64,000 nt of DNA from Meira nashicola (Eukaryota; Basidiomycota; Exobasidiomycetes; Exobasidiales; Brachybasidiaceae): contig BCJU01000005.1 of NCBI GenBank assembly GCA_001600355.1, positions 466,099 to 530,098 of the forward strand, read 5' to 3'. Positions 9,914 to 18,791 of this stretch are shown here, piece by piece. The notes beneath the pieces were generated by a model. It saw only the letters and a program-made list of their open reading frames with translations, searched no databases and was not told the DNA's origin. A program made the translations under genes and the position numbers. Positions within the stretch are counted from its first letter, which is position 1; each line of letters starts with the position of its first letter.

Positions 9914-11359
9914 CTATATATTACCCTGTTTAGGTTTTTGTTTACGCTTTTGATATTCTTCTCTTTTCCTTCTTAGGTGTTCTTCATATTTTCTTTTATT
10001 TTCTGGATTAGCATTTCTCCATTCTTTTGATCGATTAGAAGCTTGAATCCGTTTAACTTCTCTTTCTTCTAGAGGTTCTTTATTCATTCTCTTCTTTTTA
10101 AATTTTGAATAATATGCTTTAGAAGATTTTCGATCTCTAGCTCGTTTCTTGTCTAATAATATTTGAAGTTCAGGAGTCTGATTAGGAAGATGGTGATTAG
10201 TATACTACTTATTTTTTTAAAAATTATACTCACCATTTTGGAAGGATCTATAAGCCTATTTATGAAAAAGTTTCAGTTTTTAAATAAAATGAAAAAAAGC
10301 AAGCACAACTTACCCTTCCCCCCATTTTTTGGCTAAACGTTTTTTAGATGCAGCAGAGGCGGCAAGTGCTTTCTTACTCTTTTCTTCCAATGACTGTATG
10401 TTGGAGGAAATAGAGATCTCTTTTAGCTTACCCTATAAAGTAAGAAATTATTAGAAGTACTCACGATTTCCACCCTCTTTTCCTTGTATGTTGGTCTATC
10501 ATCGGTACTTTTAGTGACTTGACTTTGTGGCTGCACACTTTCCTCAGTCGAGTAGAACTGTTCGTATTCTGGATGAGGTGCATTCAAATCGATGCTAGGA
10601 TCTAATCCACGCTTACCGAGCTTGTTATTTTCTGGTATTTTAGAATTTGTAAGCTTTTCTGCCTTTTCTTTCTTTCGTCTTTCTTTTGTACGTTCATTTC
10701 GAATTTGCATATATTTCTCGTACGTAGCTTGATTTTTTGGATCTGCTTCTCTCCACTCTTTTGAACGTTTTAAGGAGTTGTATCGATTCACTTGCTTTTC
10801 CGTCAATGGTTTTTTTCCATCAATACTTAACTTTAACTTTTTATATTGAGCTTTGGAGCTTCTAATAACCCGCCCTCTATAATTCTCATAAGATTTTAAT
10901 AAACTTGGAGTCATTTTCGTCGGGTCAGAAAGTGCTTCTTTCCATCTTATCTTTTGTCGTTTCTTAAAAGCCTTGTTGTTTTCTCTTTTCTTCTTTCTAC
11001 TCTCTTCGGACTGCCAAGGTGGAATTCAATAAACTTATACAAACAATTCATCCCTGTGTATAACTCACCATTATATACTTCTTTCGTTTTCTTGGTTGTT
11101 TTTGCTTATTTTTTAGATCAATGACTTCCACCTCTTGTGGTGGTGGTGGAGGTAAGGATGTATGATCCTGTACCCATCCTCCTTCTTCTTCCTCTTGAGC
11201 AGGTTGATTAAGATCAAATTTGAATGTTTCACCTCGCTTACCTAAGCTTTGAATAGGTTTATCATGTAATACCTTACAGTAGGCAGTAGAGCCTAAATTA
11301 TATAAAGATAAATAGATCAATGCCATCAAAATAATCCAGAAAGCGCAAATTTTCATCAT
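9914..11359 (-). CDS. Secreted DLN-module protein with diverged EAR motifs, five exons
   Basis: Exons 11359-11069, 11010-10465, 10393-10314, 10255-10234 and 10177-9914 give about 400 residues. The start at 11359 is chosen because MMKICAFWIILMALIYLSLY is the signal peptide; the frame is open further upstream but that part is not hydrophobic in the right place. Two modules are present, GKRGETFKFDLNQPAQEEEE and KRGLDPSIDLNAPHPE. Both keep DLN but lack Pro at the sixth position, so they are near misses to DLNxxP. Basic segments with SKEWREADPKNQ and SKEWRNANPEN are the same as in neighbours. The fourth exon is again 22 nt (LIDPSKM). TCGGGGCA lies at 11443-11450, upstream. It is a tandem paralogue, perhaps losing the motif. 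Confidence 0.72.
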
Positions 11360-11528
11360 TTTCGATAAAAGCACTGATGGGTAGCAATATGAAAGCACAC
11401 GTTGCAAGATTATTCGAGAAATATTTTCAAAAATCAATATTTTCGGGGCATTCTTACTCTTACACAAAAACCTAAACTATTACGCAACAGTATGCACAGC
11501 AATATATATTCAGTAAATGTACAGTTTA

Positions 11529-12805
11529 TCAGCTTTTCTTTGACGAATGTTTAGCTTCCTCTCTACGCTTTCTTTTATTTTCTTTGTTGCGTTTCAGATG
11601 CTCTTCATATTTTCGTTTATTTTCCGGTGTTGCATTACGCCATTCGATCGTTCTTGCGATTGAATTTATTCTATTACTTTCAGCTTCAGTCAAATGTTCT
11701 TTATTCTCTTTTTTCTGTTTTAAGATATCATATTTTCTTTTTGTTGCTTTTCGTTGTGATGCTTTGTATTTGTCTATAGATGCTTGAAGCTTAGGCGTCT
11801 GTTAGGGTAATGGTAAAGAATGAATATCAAGCTGGAACTGTGAGAGGAATCAATTATCATCTTACCATTTTTGAAAGGTCTTTAAGGCTGTTTATAATGA
11901 TATATCATCAGTATATATGAATTGTGCTCATTTTTATATTTGATAGACTCACGCTTCTCTCCATCTTTCCTTGAATCGGCGTCTTGAAGCCAAGACTGCA
12001 GCTGTATTCTTTTTCCTCATTTCTAGCATTATCTGAGTATATATTGTTAGATCTTCACAAAGAACAAATCATTATTTGTACTCACAACTTTCTTATATCT
12101 CTTCTTGGTTGAATCAGGAGAGGGAACCGTAGGAGTATCATGTTGTTTCAAGTCGTCGCCATTGGCAGCATCCGGATGCTCTGGTGGAAGTTGGTTTAGA
12201 TCGATATCTGGATCCAGTCCTCGCTTGTTTAAACTGACATCTTTGGTCACATTTTCAGCATCCTTCTTCTTCTTGTTATGGTATCTTTCACGCTTTTTCT
12301 GCAAATATCTTTCATACGCTTTTTGATTTTTTGGATCTGCTTCTCTCCATTGTTTGGAACGATTAATCGAATGAATTCTCCTTACTTGTCCTATCGTTAA
12401 TGGTTCTTTGTGTTTTATGCTCATTTTTAACTTTTTTTGTGATCGTTGAGCATAATTGTGAGATTTAATGCGGCTGTTCTCTATATATTCTCGTAATTTT
12501 TCAGTAATTTTCGTAGGATCGATTATTACTTCGTTCCATAATTCTCTTTGACGTCTTTTATAATTTCTTGAGCTAGCAAGTTTCCTCTGGTGACTTTCCC
12601 TTGGAGAAAATTTCTTTTTAGTGGGTTTTGTAGCATGAACAGCATTTAAATAGGGACTTTCCAGTGATTCTGACGCTGGTGGTGGCATATTTAAATCGAT
12701 ATCTTTTTCAAGACCACGCTTATGCAATTTGGCATCTTTTTGTACACTCTTTGATTCTTTATCCTCCTTCCTCTTCCTCTTCCTTCCACGATCATCTTCA
12801 AGCAT
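11529..12805 (-). CDS. DLNxxP polyprotein, 3' segment with introns
   Basis: This is the last part of a larger gene that I believe starts at 16437; it has no signal peptide of its own. The ATG at 12805 is internal, and homologous sequence continues upstream in this frame through HRTKEWRED to a frameshift near 12870. Segments: up to 12086, then exons 12032-11953 (80 nt), 11887-11866 (22 nt) and 11798-11529. It contains two modules, KRGLEKDIDLNMPPP and KRGLDPDIDLNQLPP, both exact DLNxxP. The 3' exon sizes (80 and 22 nt, then a final exon of about 270 nt) copy those of the gene at 9914-11359, which supports the splice model. The terminal exon ends in a Lys/Arg-rich tail, which could serve as a nuclear signal. 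Confidence 0.62.
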
Positions 12806-12836
12806 TTTTGCATATTTTTCTTTATTTGCAGGATCT

Positions 12837-14462
12837 TCACGCCATTCTTTCGTTCGATGTATTATGATATCGTTTATGCTGAATAGGTGTTAATGTTTGA
12901 CCTTCTTTTACTTTTTTTCGTAATATATCATAACTTCTTTTAGCACTCTTTCTATTCGCTTGAACAAATTTGTCAAACATTGCTTGAACTTGAGGTGTGA
13001 TTTTGGCGGGATCTTTCATTGCTTCTCTAACTCTTGCTTTTCGACGTCTTCTGCATTCTGATGCAATCATACTTTTTCGTTTTCTTTGTTCCGGTGTTAA
13101 GACTCTCTTTTGTCTTTGTTGTAGTGGAGGTACTTGTGCAGTAGGTTCCAAAGTCACAGGCGATACAGCTTGCTCTTCTTCTGAAGGAGGTAATTCGTTC
13201 AAATCAATATCTAATCCTCTCTTTTTCATTTCACTTCCGCTCTCGTGTTCTGTTCGTTTTTCTTTTGCTTTTATTCTTCTTCTGCGATCATTACAGTACT
13301 TCAAAAATTTTGCATACCCTTCCGGATTCGCTTTGCGCCATGCAGCCGTTTTGAATGTACGATCATACCACATCTGTTGAGATGGAGTTATTTTCTGACC
13401 TGACTTTACCTTTTGTCTTATACTTTCATAGTATTTCCTATTGCGCTTACTCTTGCTACGTTTATAATTATCGATCGCATTGCGTATAGAAGGATTCATT
13501 TTGCTTGGATCTTCTAATGCTTCTTTCCATCGCTTCTCCCTTCTTTGACGCTCAAGTCTTTTACGAATCTTTTCTTTTTCGGACATCTTTCCTTTGCTTG
13601 GATTATGAGCTTCTGCACCGTGAACGATGTCTTCATCCTTCGGCGGCGACTTGTTCAAGTCAATTTCTGGATCAAGAGCTCGTTTGCGTAATTGCTTTTT
13701 ATCTTTAATCGTTTCTTTCATCTGCCTATTTACTTTTCTTTTCTCTTTCATATGTACGCTTTTTTGCTTCAAATAACGAACATATTCTTCCTTATTTTCT
13801 TGTCTATATTTAGCCGATCTGATCTTACGATTAAAGTAAACTGATTCTGATAATGTTAATCTTTGTCCTGATCTTGCTTTATCCATCTTTATCTTATATC
13901 TCTTACGATCGCTCTCTCTACGTCTTTCTTTTTGTTCTTCACTAAGCTTTACCATTTCACCAGTCAACTTGAAATGTTCTTCTTGTGCTTCTTTTAACCT
14001 TTTCCTACTTAATTGTTTTCGAAGCTTAGCACTTTTTCGTTTCTCTTCTACACTGATTGATTTCCTTTTTCTTGATTTGGGTGTGGCTTTTGCAGGTGAA
14101 TCTCCCTTTAAAGACTCTTCTTCTTCTTCCCTTGGCGGAGAATAATTTAAATCAAATCCTAGGTCGAATGCTCGCTTCTGAAAATGAATACTCTTATCAA
14201 CCGCAGAATCTTTAGATTTCTTTGCAGCCCTTTCAAGTCGTGCTTTTTCTTTCTTTCGTTGAAGATGTTGAGTATAGGCTTCAGGATTCTCTTTTCGCCA
14301 TGCAAGAGTTTTTCGTTTGATATTTACATATCTTTCCTCTTCAGGGGTTAGTGTTTGACCGGCTTTAAACTTTTTCATTCGATCGTGATAAATCATTCGA
14401 TTATATTGTCTTTTATGTTCTTTACGTTTTTCCATTGCTTCTTCTTTGCTTAGTTTGACCAT
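12837..14462 (-). CDS. DLNxxP polyprotein, middle segment between two frameshifts
   Basis: An open frame of 541 codons without signal peptide, lying between the 14482-16437 and 11529-12805 segments. It holds three full modules: QKRAFDLGFDLNYSPP, RKRALDPEIDLNKSPP and KKRGLDIDLNELPP, each an exact DLNxxP followed by Glu-rich then basic sequence with DPSKM or DPAKI landmarks. Upstream, the same frame reads back past its ATG to a run of seven A (coding strand, 14490-14496). There the previous segment stops one base out of register. Downstream, homology passes into another frame near 12870 while this frame ends at a TGA at 12837. Modules here are uninterrupted by introns, unlike the terminal ones. 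It is either part of a frameshifted pseudogene or of one intact gene affected by assembly indels. Confidence 0.6.
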   Translation of the reverse strand: MVKLSKEEAMEKRKEHKRQYNRMIYHDRMKKFKAGQTLTPEEERYVNIKRKTLAWRKENPEAYTQHLQRKKEKARLERAAKKSKDSAVDKSIHFQKRAFDLGFDLNYSPPREEEEESLKGDSPAKATPKSRKRKSISVEEKRKSAKLRKQLSRKRLKEAQEEHFKLTGEMVKLSEEQKERRRESDRKRYKIKMDKARSGQRLTLSESVYFNRKIRSAKYRQENKEEYVRYLKQKSVHMKEKRKVNRQMKETIKDKKQLRKRALDPEIDLNKSPPKDEDIVHGAEAHNPSKGKMSEKEKIRKRLERQRREKRWKEALEDPSKMNPSIRNAIDNYKRSKSKRNRKYYESIRQKVKSGQKITPSQQMWYDRTFKTAAWRKANPEGYAKFLKYCNDRRRRIKAKEKRTEHESGSEMKKRGLDIDLNELPPSEEEQAVSPVTLEPTAQVPPLQQRQKRVLTPEQRKRKSMIASECRRRRKARVREAMKDPAKITPQVQAMFDKFVQANRKSAKRSYDILRKKVKEGQTLTPIQHKRYHNTSNERMA

Positions 14463-14481
14463 TAAACCTTTCTTTCTTAGG

Positions 14482-16437
14482 CTACGATGTTTTTTTATAA
14501 ATCTTACTCCTTTCTCTTTTCTCTTCCATACTCAGTGGCTTTTTCTTTCGCGAGTGGAGTTTTACAGGTGCTTGACTATCATCATCCTCTCTTGGTGGTG
14601 ATCTATTCAAATCTATACCTGTATCAATTGCTCGTTTCTGCAAAGGTGGTTCTGGAGAAGGTCCTTTGCTATCTTTCTGTTTATTTTCACGATCTTTGCG
14701 TCTTCTTTTGTTGTTATCACTTTTATGTTGTTCATATGCAGCTTGATTTTTATTCGATGCAGCTCTCCAAGTAGGAGTTCTACGCCAGAGATGATATAAT
14801 TTAAATTGAGCAGGTGATAATTCTTTATTATTTTCAACTTTTGATTTTATTGATTGATAATATCGTTTGACTCTTTGTCTTCTACTTTCGTAATGTCTTT
14901 TCATTTCAGATTCAATCTTTGGAGTTAACTTAGTAGGATCAGAAAGTGATTCATCCCATAAAGTCTTTCTTTTAGCTCTCCATCTTCGAATCGTCTCATT
15001 TCGAGCTTGTTTCTTCTCTTCTGCAGTCTTTCTTGTACGCTTGGGCTTATCGGTTTTATCAACTTCTTGGTTGGGTTGAGAATTACTTGGATGAGAATCA
15101 GGATCAAGCTGAGCAGGAGATAAATGTGCTGCACTAGGACTGACATCGGAAGAGATACCACGCTTTTGGAAAATTGAATCATCAGAAAGTCCATTTAAAT
15201 CACGTTTTTGAATTGTTGAACTATTTTGACCATCTTTTTGTGCTTTTAACTTCTTTCTTACTTCTCTCTTCCTATCACGTTCCTTTTGTAAACGACGTTG
15301 ATAGCGTGCTTCATTGATCGGTGAAAGGCTTCGCCATTCGAGTGTTTTGTGCTTTTGATGATATGCGATATATTGTTTTTGCGTGAGTGGTTGATTTGTT
15401 TCTACCAATTCTTCAATTTTAGCATGATAACGTCTTTGTCTTTTCCTTTGAGCTTCACGATGTTTATCAATTGCTTTTTGAATTTCTGGTGTCATTTTTT
15501 TGGTATCATTTTGAGCTTCTTTCCAAATTTCACTCCTCTCTTTTCTTTTTTTATATGAGTATATTCGCTTATTCTCTTTACGCTCTGCATCTGTCAACAC
15601 TCTTGGCCTTCCGAGTTTCTTCTTCTTTTGGCCAGCAGAAGTTTGTTCTCCATTCTTTTGATCTTGTGGTTTATCTTCTTCTTTTGGTGGCGAAGAGTTC
15701 AGATCGATATCTAAACCATTATTAGCACGTTTATAAAATGGATAATCTTCCAACGCCAGCTCATCGTTAAACAAGTCACGTTTTTGAATAGAATTCTTTT
15801 TTAATCTTTCATTTGCACGTTTTTGCTTTTTATATTCTCTTGATACTTTTAATCGGCGTTGATATTTAGCCTCATTTTTATCGGATTCGGCCCGCCATTC
15901 AGGCGTTTGACGCATATGATGCCAAGTATGAGATTGAGCTTCAGATGCGAAATTTTCCTCTTTAAACTTTTTAGATAAACTTCTATAATAACGTTTTTGA
16001 CGATTACGTTGTGATTGAATATATTTATCCATGGCCTTTTGTATTTCTGGAGTTAATTTGGTTGGATCTTTTTTGGCTTCATTCCAAATCTCTCTTTGTT
16101 CACGTCTTCGATTCTTTTCATATAATGCCCTTCGTTGTTTACGTTCTTCTTCATTGACGGCTTTTACTGACTTTGTTCTTTTCTTTGTGGTTGTTAACGT
16201 CGATTCTACAATTTTATTTGTGTTCTGATCATGAGGCTGATTGAACAATTTGTCACTTTCTTCCTCGGGTGGCAAAGAGTTAAGATCGATTTCAATACCT
16301 TTTCCACGTTTCCAAAAGTGTGATAATTGATTTGAATTGAATGTCAGGTTGTTGTCAGTATAAATGTTCGAGCTCAAACAAGCTGGAGAGCAAAATAAAA
16401 ACCAGATTATGAACACGTAAAACTGCTTTTTTATCAT
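14482..16437 (-). CDS. Secreted DLNxxP polyprotein, 5' segment
   Basis: The 651-codon frame starts at 16437 with a signal peptide (MIKKQFYVFIIWFLFCSPAC). Four modules follow: WKRGKGIEIDLNSLPPEEE, KRANNGLDIDLNSSPPKEE, a degenerate one (KRGISSDVSPSA, no DLN) and KRAIDTGIDLNRSPPRED. Each has a basic part with NEAKKDPTK-, TPEIQKA-, RQKRYY- and TPEWRA-type landmarks. The second module also carries KKLGRPRV, which contains the GRP core of an AT-hook. The frame ends at a TAG just after a seven-A homopolymer; paralogous sequence continues in another frame, so this is probably the 5' part of a gene of about 4.9 kb with nine modules. Each Lys-Arg before DLN is a plausible Kex2 cut, which would release about nine EAR-bearing peptides. 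Confidence 0.72.
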   Translation of the reverse strand: MIKKQFYVFIIWFLFCSPACLSSNIYTDNNLTFNSNQLSHFWKRGKGIEIDLNSLPPEEESDKLFNQPHDQNTNKIVESTLTTTKKRTKSVKAVNEEERKQRRALYEKNRRREQREIWNEAKKDPTKLTPEIQKAMDKYIQSQRNRQKRYYRSLSKKFKEENFASEAQSHTWHHMRQTPEWRAESDKNEAKYQRRLKVSREYKKQKRANERLKKNSIQKRDLFNDELALEDYPFYKRANNGLDIDLNSSPPKEEDKPQDQKNGEQTSAGQKKKKLGRPRVLTDAERKENKRIYSYKKRKERSEIWKEAQNDTKKMTPEIQKAIDKHREAQRKRQRRYHAKIEELVETNQPLTQKQYIAYHQKHKTLEWRSLSPINEARYQRRLQKERDRKREVRKKLKAQKDGQNSSTIQKRDLNGLSDDSIFQKRGISSDVSPSAAHLSPAQLDPDSHPSNSQPNQEVDKTDKPKRTRKTAEEKKQARNETIRRWRAKRKTLWDESLSDPTKLTPKIESEMKRHYESRRQRVKRYYQSIKSKVENNKELSPAQFKLYHLWRRTPTWRAASNKNQAAYEQHKSDNNKRRRKDRENKQKDSKGPSPEPPLQKRAIDTGIDLNRSPPREDDDSQAPVKLHSRKKKPLSMEEKRERSKIYKKTS

Positions 16438-16656
16438 GATAAGCGAGTTAGGAAGTATATATGTAAAGTAAGTATAGTTTTAAACATCACTTGATTGATC
16501 ATAGAAAGAGTTGGGTAATTCTAAAATCTTTTTTTTCTCGGGGCTAGCAGATCAGGACAGCATAACAATTTGTTTATATAATTTATGTGTACACTACATT
16601 CATAGCTAGACTATGATACACAGCATTCTTATACAAATGCAAGTGTAAGGTATAAC
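16438..16656 (-). promoter_or_regulatory. Upstream region of the large DLN polyprotein gene
   Basis: TCGGGGCTAGC at about 16538-16548 lies 100 nt before the ATG at 16437 and matches the box seen before other secreted-protein genes. No gene is visible in this short gap. Confidence 0.4.
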
Positions 16657-16944
16657 TCAGACTTTATCGTTGACATCTTTTGCTCTTTCTGCTTGTTTTT
16701 CCTTATACCTTTCCCTTCTTCTTTTCAAATATCGTTGGTGTGCTTCTTGATTGGCTTTTGCCCAAGCAGGAGTTCGATTATGATGATCAATGTATAAATC
16801 TTCTTTCGGTGTTAATATTTGACCAGATTGAATTTTTTCAACTATTCTTCGATGATATTTATTTGAGCCTCTTCGATTTCTTTCTTTGTAAGCTTCTATT
16901 GACTTTTTCATACTTGCATTCATCTTACTTGGATCACGTGTAGC
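16657..16944 (-). pseudogene. 3' continuation of DLNxxP gene beyond an in-frame TAA
   Basis: The reading frame of the 16945-18549 gene continues unchanged after its TAA for about 95 codons to a stop at 16657. The continuation (ATRDPSKMNASMKK, then LTPKEDLYIDHHNRTPAW, then a Lys/Arg-rich end) is the second half of a family module. Family members have Glu at the position of the stop (for example RWKEALEDPSK in a neighbour, against RWK-stop-ATRDPSK here). This is therefore a nonsense change inside a homologous block rather than a natural end. It could be decay, a sequencing error or a read-through stop; the last has no known context support here. Confidence 0.6.
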
Positions 16945-18549
16945 TTATTTCCATCTTTCTTGCCTCCGTTTTCGTCCAAGTTCCTTCTTGATCTTATAGT
17001 TTTTGATAGATTCACTTATTTTGGGGGTCATCTTACTGCGGTCGTTCATAGCCTCATTCCATTCTTGCTTACGCCTTTGAGCTGCAGCTCGACGCCGAAC
17101 TCGTTCTCTTTCTCGCTTTTGCTCTGTGGACATGTCTTTAAGTCTGACTTTAGATGGTTCAGTGACAGCAGCAGCATTATTTGTCCTCACATCGACCTCA
17201 TCTTCTTCTTCTTTTGGCGGTGTTTGATTTAAGTCGATATCAATTCCATTAGCACGCTTTCTTAGTTGAGGTTCATCTGTATTTTTATTGTCCTTTGCTT
17301 TCTTTCTCCGTTGACGATTTAGACTTAAATGAAGTTCATAAGCAGCTTGATTTTCTTTAGAAGCAGATCTCCATTGTGCAGTTCGATGTAAAGAATGATA
17401 TTGCTTAAATTCGAGTGGCGTAATTTCTGCGTTTGATTTCACTTTTGCATTCAATGCTTTATATCGTTTCTTCGAAGATGCTTTTCTTAATTCTATGTAC
17501 TTTTTCATTTCAGCTTCAATCTTTGGATTCATTTTTGATGAATCTTTAAGGGCTTCGTCAAATCTTGCTTTTTGCTTTCTCTTCCAATTTTTTGATCGAA
17601 TCGAGTTATTTTGCCTTTTTACTTCTTCAGGTATCCTTGGACGACCTCTTTTACGTTCAGTTTTTTGTATTGGCGTATCTGGAGCCTTTTCTTGCTTGTT
17701 GATCTTCTGCTTTTCGCGCCATAGTCTAAGTCTATTTAGATCATTTTGCTTTTTCACTTCAGGTTGTATCCTTGGGCGTCCCCTTTTACGTTTCTTATCG
17801 GTCACAACAACATCTAAAGGGTCTTGAACTTCACTTTGCTGTTGAGCTGTTGGTAATTCAGGTTGAAGCTCTTCATCTGTAGGTACAGAATTAAGATCAA
17901 TGTTAGATGTTAACCCACGTTTTTGCAATTTAGACTTCTGTTCTTTTATCTTTTGCCGTTTTCCACGTTCTTTGCTCAACCTTGTTTGATATCGTGCCTC
18001 ATTCTTGTCTGAAATTGAACGCCATTTTTTTGTCATGTGAGTTCGGTTATAAATCGCAACTCGCCTTGCAGTAGCAGATGAACTTTTTACTTCTTTGCTT
18101 AGATTATCATAATACTTCTTTTGTCTGTTTCTTTGACCTTGATAATGTTTATTGATTTGAAGAATTATTTCCGGGGTCATCATTGATGGATTCGCAACGG
18201 CTTCTTCCCAAATCGCCTTTTGTTTTCTTCGTGCTTCGACAGCTTTCTTGTTCTTTAGTATTCTGCGTTGTTCCAGCATATCAATCTGGTGACTTGCGTT
18301 TTCTTGACGCTGTACAGCAGAACTCTGAGCAAGATCATTCGCATGTTCATCTTGATTGGAGGTACTTGGAACCTCTTCAGCAGGTGGCTCCAGATTTAGG
18401 TCAACATCTAACCCTTTACCTCGCTTCCAAAGGTTCGTACGTAATTCATTTTGCATAACCTCGGTTGTGTGATTGCCAATACAGCCCAAAGCTTCATGAG
18501 CAAGTGAACATGCAGATATCATCAATAGGAAAAGGACTCGACTCCTCAT
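16945..18549 (-). CDS. Secreted DLNxxP protein with AT-hook-like motifs
   Basis: The start at 18549 is preferred because MRSRVLFLLMISACSLAHEALG is the signal peptide and the distance to the first WKRGKG site matches the neighbouring paralogue; an in-frame ATG at 18672 exists but adds a non-conserved stretch. Three modules are marked by KRGKGLDVDLNLEPPAEE, KRGLTSNIDLNSVPTDEE and KRANGIDIDLNQTPPKEE, all exact DLNxxP. Between the second and third are two AT-hook-like motifs, KRKRGRPRIQPEV and ERKRGRPRIPEEV. Basic helices with TAQWRSA, NEAMNDRSKMTP and similar landmarks separate them. The frame ends at a TAA (16945-16947) inside a conserved block. Inference: a secreted protein able to bind AT-rich DNA and a TOPLESS-like co-repressor; neither activity is shown by sequence alone. 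Confidence 0.72.
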   Translation of the reverse strand: MRSRVLFLLMISACSLAHEALGCIGNHTTEVMQNELRTNLWKRGKGLDVDLNLEPPAEEVPSTSNQDEHANDLAQSSAVQRQENASHQIDMLEQRRILKNKKAVEARRKQKAIWEEAVANPSMMTPEIILQINKHYQGQRNRQKKYYDNLSKEVKSSSATARRVAIYNRTHMTKKWRSISDKNEARYQTRLSKERGKRQKIKEQKSKLQKRGLTSNIDLNSVPTDEELQPELPTAQQQSEVQDPLDVVVTDKKRKRGRPRIQPEVKKQNDLNRLRLWREKQKINKQEKAPDTPIQKTERKRGRPRIPEEVKRQNNSIRSKNWKRKQKARFDEALKDSSKMNPKIEAEMKKYIELRKASSKKRYKALNAKVKSNAEITPLEFKQYHSLHRTAQWRSASKENQAAYELHLSLNRQRRKKAKDNKNTDEPQLRKRANGIDIDLNQTPPKEEEDEVDVRTNNAAAVTEPSKVRLKDMSTEQKRERERVRRRAAAQRRKQEWNEAMNDRSKMTPKISESIKNYKIKKELGRKRRQERWK

Positions 18550-18791
18550 TCTCGTGAAAAATGTTTCTAATGTGAATCCAAGTGCATATGGAGGGATAAG
18601 TGAATTCTGTTTCATGACCGTGATGCACAAGAAAACTCTGAAGGGGCGATGAATGAGCACAGCAACTTGCATATACTCTGTGTTAATGATTACTGTGCGT
18701 TTATCATATGCATCTACTACACCCTGTCAACTTGCTTTATATCCCATCTCATTATCATTTATTCATCTTAGTACATGTATCAGAACCAGAA

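Larger units (their letters stand above)
7994..18549 (-). repeat. Tandem array of DLN modules
   Basis: Four same-strand genes made of about sixteen related modules of roughly 110-170 residues. The unit is: Lys-Arg-Gly/Ala, a short acidic stretch ending in DLNxxP and Glu-rich sequence, a variable linker, a basic helix with Trp-x-Glu-Ala and Asp-Pro-x-Lys, a TPE-type helix start, a Tyr-rich basic helix, a (T/S)xxWR(x)A landmark and a final Lys/Arg-rich stretch. Exact DLNxxP occurs 13 times, with two further DLN variants. The unit must have spread by tandem duplication within and between genes. Confidence 0.75.

Noticed and set aside
14482..14505. Short intron bridging the two polyprotein segments
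   Set aside because: The only GT-AG pairs give introns of under 40 nt, shorter than any other here, and would not restore the expected alignment; a one-base shift at the A run explains it better.
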